Shown: one piece after another, positions 51,674 to 53,994 of the stretch
Layout: every line of letters begins with the position of its first letter
Numbering within the stretch: the first letter of the stretch is position 1
Source: Lysinibacillus sphaericus OT4b.31
GTDB lineage: Bacteria > Bacillota > Bacilli > Bacillales_A > Planococcaceae
Length of the DNA stretch: 53,994 nucleotides
Reading direction: 5' to 3'
NCBI RefSeq assembly: GCF_000392615.1
Contig: NZ_KB933403.1
Coordinates: forward strand, 1 to 53,994
The notes under the pieces: generated by a model
What the model saw: the letters and a program-made list of their open reading frames with translations, nothing else
Databases searched by the model: none
What the model was told of the DNA's origin: nothing
Program-made: the position numbers and the translations under genes

Positions 51674-53071
51674 ATGCAATGGATTTCAGATATTGTTAAC
51701 TCAACGAATGATATTTTATGGACGTATATACTCATCGTATTGTTAATAGCAGCAGGTTTGTATTTTTCATTCGGCACTAAGTTTGTGCAAATACGTCTCT
51801 TTGGCGAAATGTTTCGTTTAATAGTTGAAAAAAGAGAGGGAGAATCTGGCGTTTCTCCATTCCAGGCCTTTACGATTAGCGCAGCCTCTCGCGTTGGTAC
51901 TGGTAATATCACAGGGGTGGCACTCGCTATTGGTGTAGGTGGACCAGGTGCGGTATTTTGGATGTGGATTATTGCCATTGTAGGTATGGCTACAGCATTT
52001 ATAGAAAGTACGCTTGCACAGGTTTACAAGGTAAAAGACGGCAACACTTTCCGTGGTGGCCCTGCCTATTATATGGAAAAAGCTTTAGGTCAACGCAAAT
52101 TAGGCATTATTTTTAGTATTCTTTTAACGCTAAGCTTTGGTTTTATCTTTAATGCAGTTCAGTCTAATACGATTGCAACCTCTGTCGGAGAAGCTTTTCA
52201 GATTAAACCTTCTTACATTGGAATCTGTTTGGTTTTGCTAACTGCCGTGATTATTTTTGGTGGCGTACATAGAATTGTAAAATTTACCCAAGTAATTGTC
52301 CCAGTGATGGCTGTTTTTTATTTACTTGTTGCATTTTACGTTGTCGTGACCAATTTCTCGGAAATACCACATGTCTTTCAGCTAATTTTATCGCAGGCGT
52401 TTGGCCTTCAAGAGGCAGCTGGCGGAGCAATTGGCGTTGCGATCATGCAAGGTGTACGTCGCGGTTTATTTTCGAATGAAGCTGGTATGGGTAGTGTACC
52501 TAACGCAGCTGCAACTGCCAATACTTCACATCCGGCCAAACAGGGTCTTGTACAAAGTTTAGGCGTATTTTTTGATACAATCCTTATTTGTTCGGCTACA
52601 GCATTCATTATTATTTTGGCGGGTCTTTATGACACAGGTGAAAGTAACGGCATCATCCTCACTCAAAATTCGTTAGCTGAACATATTGGTGGATGGGCGC
52701 CTTATTTTATCGCCATTGCGATTATTTTCTTCGCCTTTAGTTCCATCATTGGCAATTACTATTACGGAGAATCGAATATTGAGTTTCTCAATGCTCATAA
52801 AGGTTGGATGATTGGTTATCGTATTTTTGTGCTTGTCATGGTGATGTTCGGCTCGGTAGCACAGGTGCAACTCGTTTGGAACTTAGCAGATCTATTTATG
52901 GGTCTAATGGCGATGATCAATATTGTGGTCATTATGTTACTTGGCAAGATTGCTTTCCTTGTGTTAGATGACTTTACTCAGCAACGTAAATTGGGTAAAA
53001 ATCCTGTATTTTACGCAAAATCAATCCCAGGATTAAAAAATACGGATTGTTGGGAAGACGATCGTAAGTAA
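51674..53071 (+). CDS. Alanine/glycine:sodium symporter (AGCS family)
   Basis: 465 residues with about 11 membrane spans. Family blocks: FTISAASRVGTGNITGVALA (the Na+ and substrate binding region), FIESTLAQVYKVKDG with FRGGPAYYMEKALG, and GVRRGLFSNEAGMGSVPNAA. It moves alanine or glycine (some members D-Ala too) with sodium. AAAGGGGGAA lies 7 bases before the ATG. Next to genes that release and racemise alanine, so it may feed or drain the same pool. Confidence 0.92.
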   Translation: MQWISDIVNSTNDILWTYILIVLLIAAGLYFSFGTKFVQIRLFGEMFRLIVEKREGESGVSPFQAFTISAASRVGTGNITGVALAIGVGGPGAVFWMWIIAIVGMATAFIESTLAQVYKVKDGNTFRGGPAYYMEKALGQRKLGIIFSILLTLSFGFIFNAVQSNTIATSVGEAFQIKPSYIGICLVLLTAVIIFGGVHRIVKFTQVIVPVMAVFYLLVAFYVVVTNFSEIPHVFQLILSQAFGLQEAAGGAIGVAIMQGVRRGLFSNEAGMGSVPNAAATANTSHPAKQGLVQSLGVFFDTILICSATAFIIILAGLYDTGESNGIILTQNSLAEHIGGWAPYFIAIAIIFFAFSSIIGNYYYGESNIEFLNAHKGWMIGYRIFVLVMVMFGSVAQVQLVWNLADLFMGLMAMINIVVIMLLGKIAFLVLDDFTQQRKLGKNPVFYAKSIPGLKNTDCWEDDRK

Positions 53072-53080
53072 AAAAGACAG

Positions 53081-53115
53081 AAGCCATCGAGAATTCCCTC
53101 TCGATGGCTTTTGAA
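53081..53115 (+). terminator. Symporter terminator
   Basis: AAGCCATCGAGA, loop, TCTCGATGGCTT, then TTGAACTTTTT. Confidence 0.85.
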
Positions 53116-53310
53116 CTTTTTGAATAACCCTTTCAACAAGTGGCTGCAACACATGGCTATCGTGCATATTTCCCGGAGTCACAATGGCACCTAATATAAA
53201 GCCCTTTTCATCTGTCGCTGCATGGAAAGAATACGCAACTGCTTTTTGCGTTCATCCTTCACATAATTGTTCACGTTCATTGATGTGATTCTTCGTCATC
53301 ATTGATAATC
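53100..53310 (-). pseudogene. IS1182-family transposase fragment, catalytic core
   Basis: Minus strand: VNNYVKDERKK, then after a one-base shift AYSFHAATDEKGFILGAIVT, PGNMHDSHVLQPLVERVIQK. This is the middle of the DDE transposase of IS1182-type elements (KDER, YSFHA, TPGN.HDS blocks). A frameshift and missing ends make it dead. Its 3' end runs into the symporter terminator. Confidence 0.8.
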
Positions 53311-53351
53311 ACCTCAAAAGTTTACTTTTAATCAACATAGGTATATGGAGT

Positions 53352-53487
53352 TAGAAGTTGATTGGAACGAAGAGCGGTGATTCCTACGGGAAAAGCGGGA
53401 AAGTCGAGATTCTGGACTGAGCGAAGCGAGGGAAGCAACTCGACCCCGCCCGCGGAAAGCATCCGCCCGTAGTGGAAATCAACAGCT
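53352..53487. repeat. GC-rich palindromic dispersed repeat
   Basis: Starts AGTTGATTGGAACGAAGAG and ends GTAGTGGAAATCAACAGC, with TTGATT/AATCAA outer arms and an inner block CGGGAAAAGCGGG...CCGCCCGCGGAAAGC. This is the layout of a repeat family scattered through many Bacillaceae genomes. Related pieces occur at 28035, 30185 and 53937 in this window. Confidence 0.65.
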
Positions 53488-53509
53488 TTACTTTACTTAA
53501 TTTAATTGT

Positions 53510-53566
53510 AAAAAAAAAGACTGTTAGCAAACTCTCAAAATTTTTTGAGTTTGTCGACAGTCTGAA
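53510..53566 (-). terminator. Terminator-like hairpin at an IS1182 remnant end
   Basis: AGACTGT and AAACTC arms pair with GAGTTT and ACAGTCT; on the minus strand TTTTTTTTT follows. It lies just past the IS1182 C-terminal fragment, beside GGCTGGGACATAA. Confidence 0.7.
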
Positions 53567-53664
53567 GAGGCTGGGACATAAATAGTTTCAGTTCACGTAA
53601 AAATCGAGATTGCATGATGTAATCTCGATTTTTGCGTTTGATTTTGACAATATGTAGTGAAGAA

Positions 53665-53842
53665 TTATCCTCGTACCGCATATTTTCTTAAATTTACGGC
53701 CATTAATGCAAGGCCGATTTCGTTCTCAGCTTTCGATTTTCCACGGACAGAAAATCGTGTGAAACCTTAATTAGCTTTCAAGAATCCGAAAACCGACTCC
53801 ACGTCAACTTTGCGTTGACGGTAAATCATAGCTCTGTGTTAA
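53665..53842 (-). pseudogene. IS1182-family transposase fragment, C-terminus
   Basis: Minus strand: YRQRKVDVESVFGFLKAN, a TAA, then GFTRFSVRGKSKAENEIGLA and LMAVNLRKYAVRG with stop at 53665. It matches the end of IS1182 transposases (the VE.VFG catalytic Glu region and N.L.A...L). One in-frame stop. It is the C-terminus, yet it lies 5' of the core fragment at 53100-53310, so the two come from different copies. Confidence 0.8.
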
Positions 53843-53936
53843 TTTTTGTAGGGGTACTTAAATTTCATCAGAAGATGTCCTTTTTTTATGCCTAAAATTA
53901 TGAATAGATTTAATTGAAATAGAAGTGTTTCAATAG

Positions 53937-53994
53937 TTGTTCGGAGCGAAGGCGGCGACTCCCGCTTAAAGCGTCGCCGTAGCGGAGAAAAATG
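53937..53994. repeat. Start of another GC-rich dispersed repeat
   Basis: TTGTTCGGAGCGAAGGCGGC, ACTCCCGCTTAAAGC, GTAGCGGAGAAAAATG: same general pattern as the block at 53352. It runs off the window. Confidence 0.55.

Overview
The window reads as chromosomal DNA of a low-GC, spore-forming Gram-positive bacterium of the Bacillaceae/Caryophanaceae type, most like Lysinibacillus. Reasons: AT-rich genes with strong AGGAGG ribosome sites, a CotY/CotZ-family spore-coat protein, YheC/YheD-type ATP-grasp chemistry, a dpp-ykf muropeptide operon like that of Bacillus subtilis, a yvdTSR-like drug-efflux operon, and IS3, IS110 and IS1182 elements. The species call is inference from gene content.

Positions 1-10300 are an accessory zone. 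It holds the end of an IS3 transposase, a nearly complete IS110 element whose transposase has one in-frame stop, a decayed second IS3, small membrane-protein genes, a cupin protein, a nucleotidyltransferase, a GRAM-like protein, a winged-helix regulator with a small membrane partner, and an isolated phage holin-endolysin cassette. Several genes are broken. A 30-base motif with a short inverted repeat occurs five times in one orientation, four times just upstream of a minus-strand gene. This looks like a cassette boundary or mobile repeat.

Positions 10300-13700 hold metE under a cobalamin riboswitch with its own terminator, then a 12-unit, 21-base minisatellite. Positions 13700-22400 are the most unusual part: a secreted protein with three NlpC/P60 repeats (only the first keeps the catalytic residues I can see), two MurF-like ligases, an ATP-grasp ligase starting at CTG, a YheC/D-type ATP-grasp fused to a Mur ligase (a layout like cyanophycin synthetase), and a cysteine-poor CotZ-like protein. 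Together they suggest a spore-linked, ribosome-independent peptide or polymer pathway.

Positions 22500-36800 are mixed: a truncated ECF sigma factor, yvdT-yvdS-yvdR-like genes behind a 52-base palindrome, a lysine-rich small protein, an ABC importer of the OpuC/EgtU type, a GntR-ABC (ytr-like) operon, a decayed ABC permease, a MoxR ATPase with a metallopeptidase/VWA protein, and a membrane-anchored glucosaminidase with LysM.

Positions 37300-53100 form a cell-wall peptide recycling island. One minus-strand operon, reading from about 48420 down to 37334, encodes a VanX-like D,D-dipeptidase, DppA, YkfB epimerase, the Dpp importer (DppE, B, C, D and YkfD), LD-carboxypeptidase, a signal-less class A beta-lactamase-fold hydrolase and a YkfC-like NlpC/P60 peptidase. 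Nearby are a DmpA-type aminopeptidase, an Asp/Glu racemase and an alanine/glycine:sodium symporter. These would import muropeptides, trim L,D- and D,D-bonds, epimerise and racemise the products, and move alanine. The window ends in two out-of-order IS1182 fragments and GC-rich dispersed repeats.
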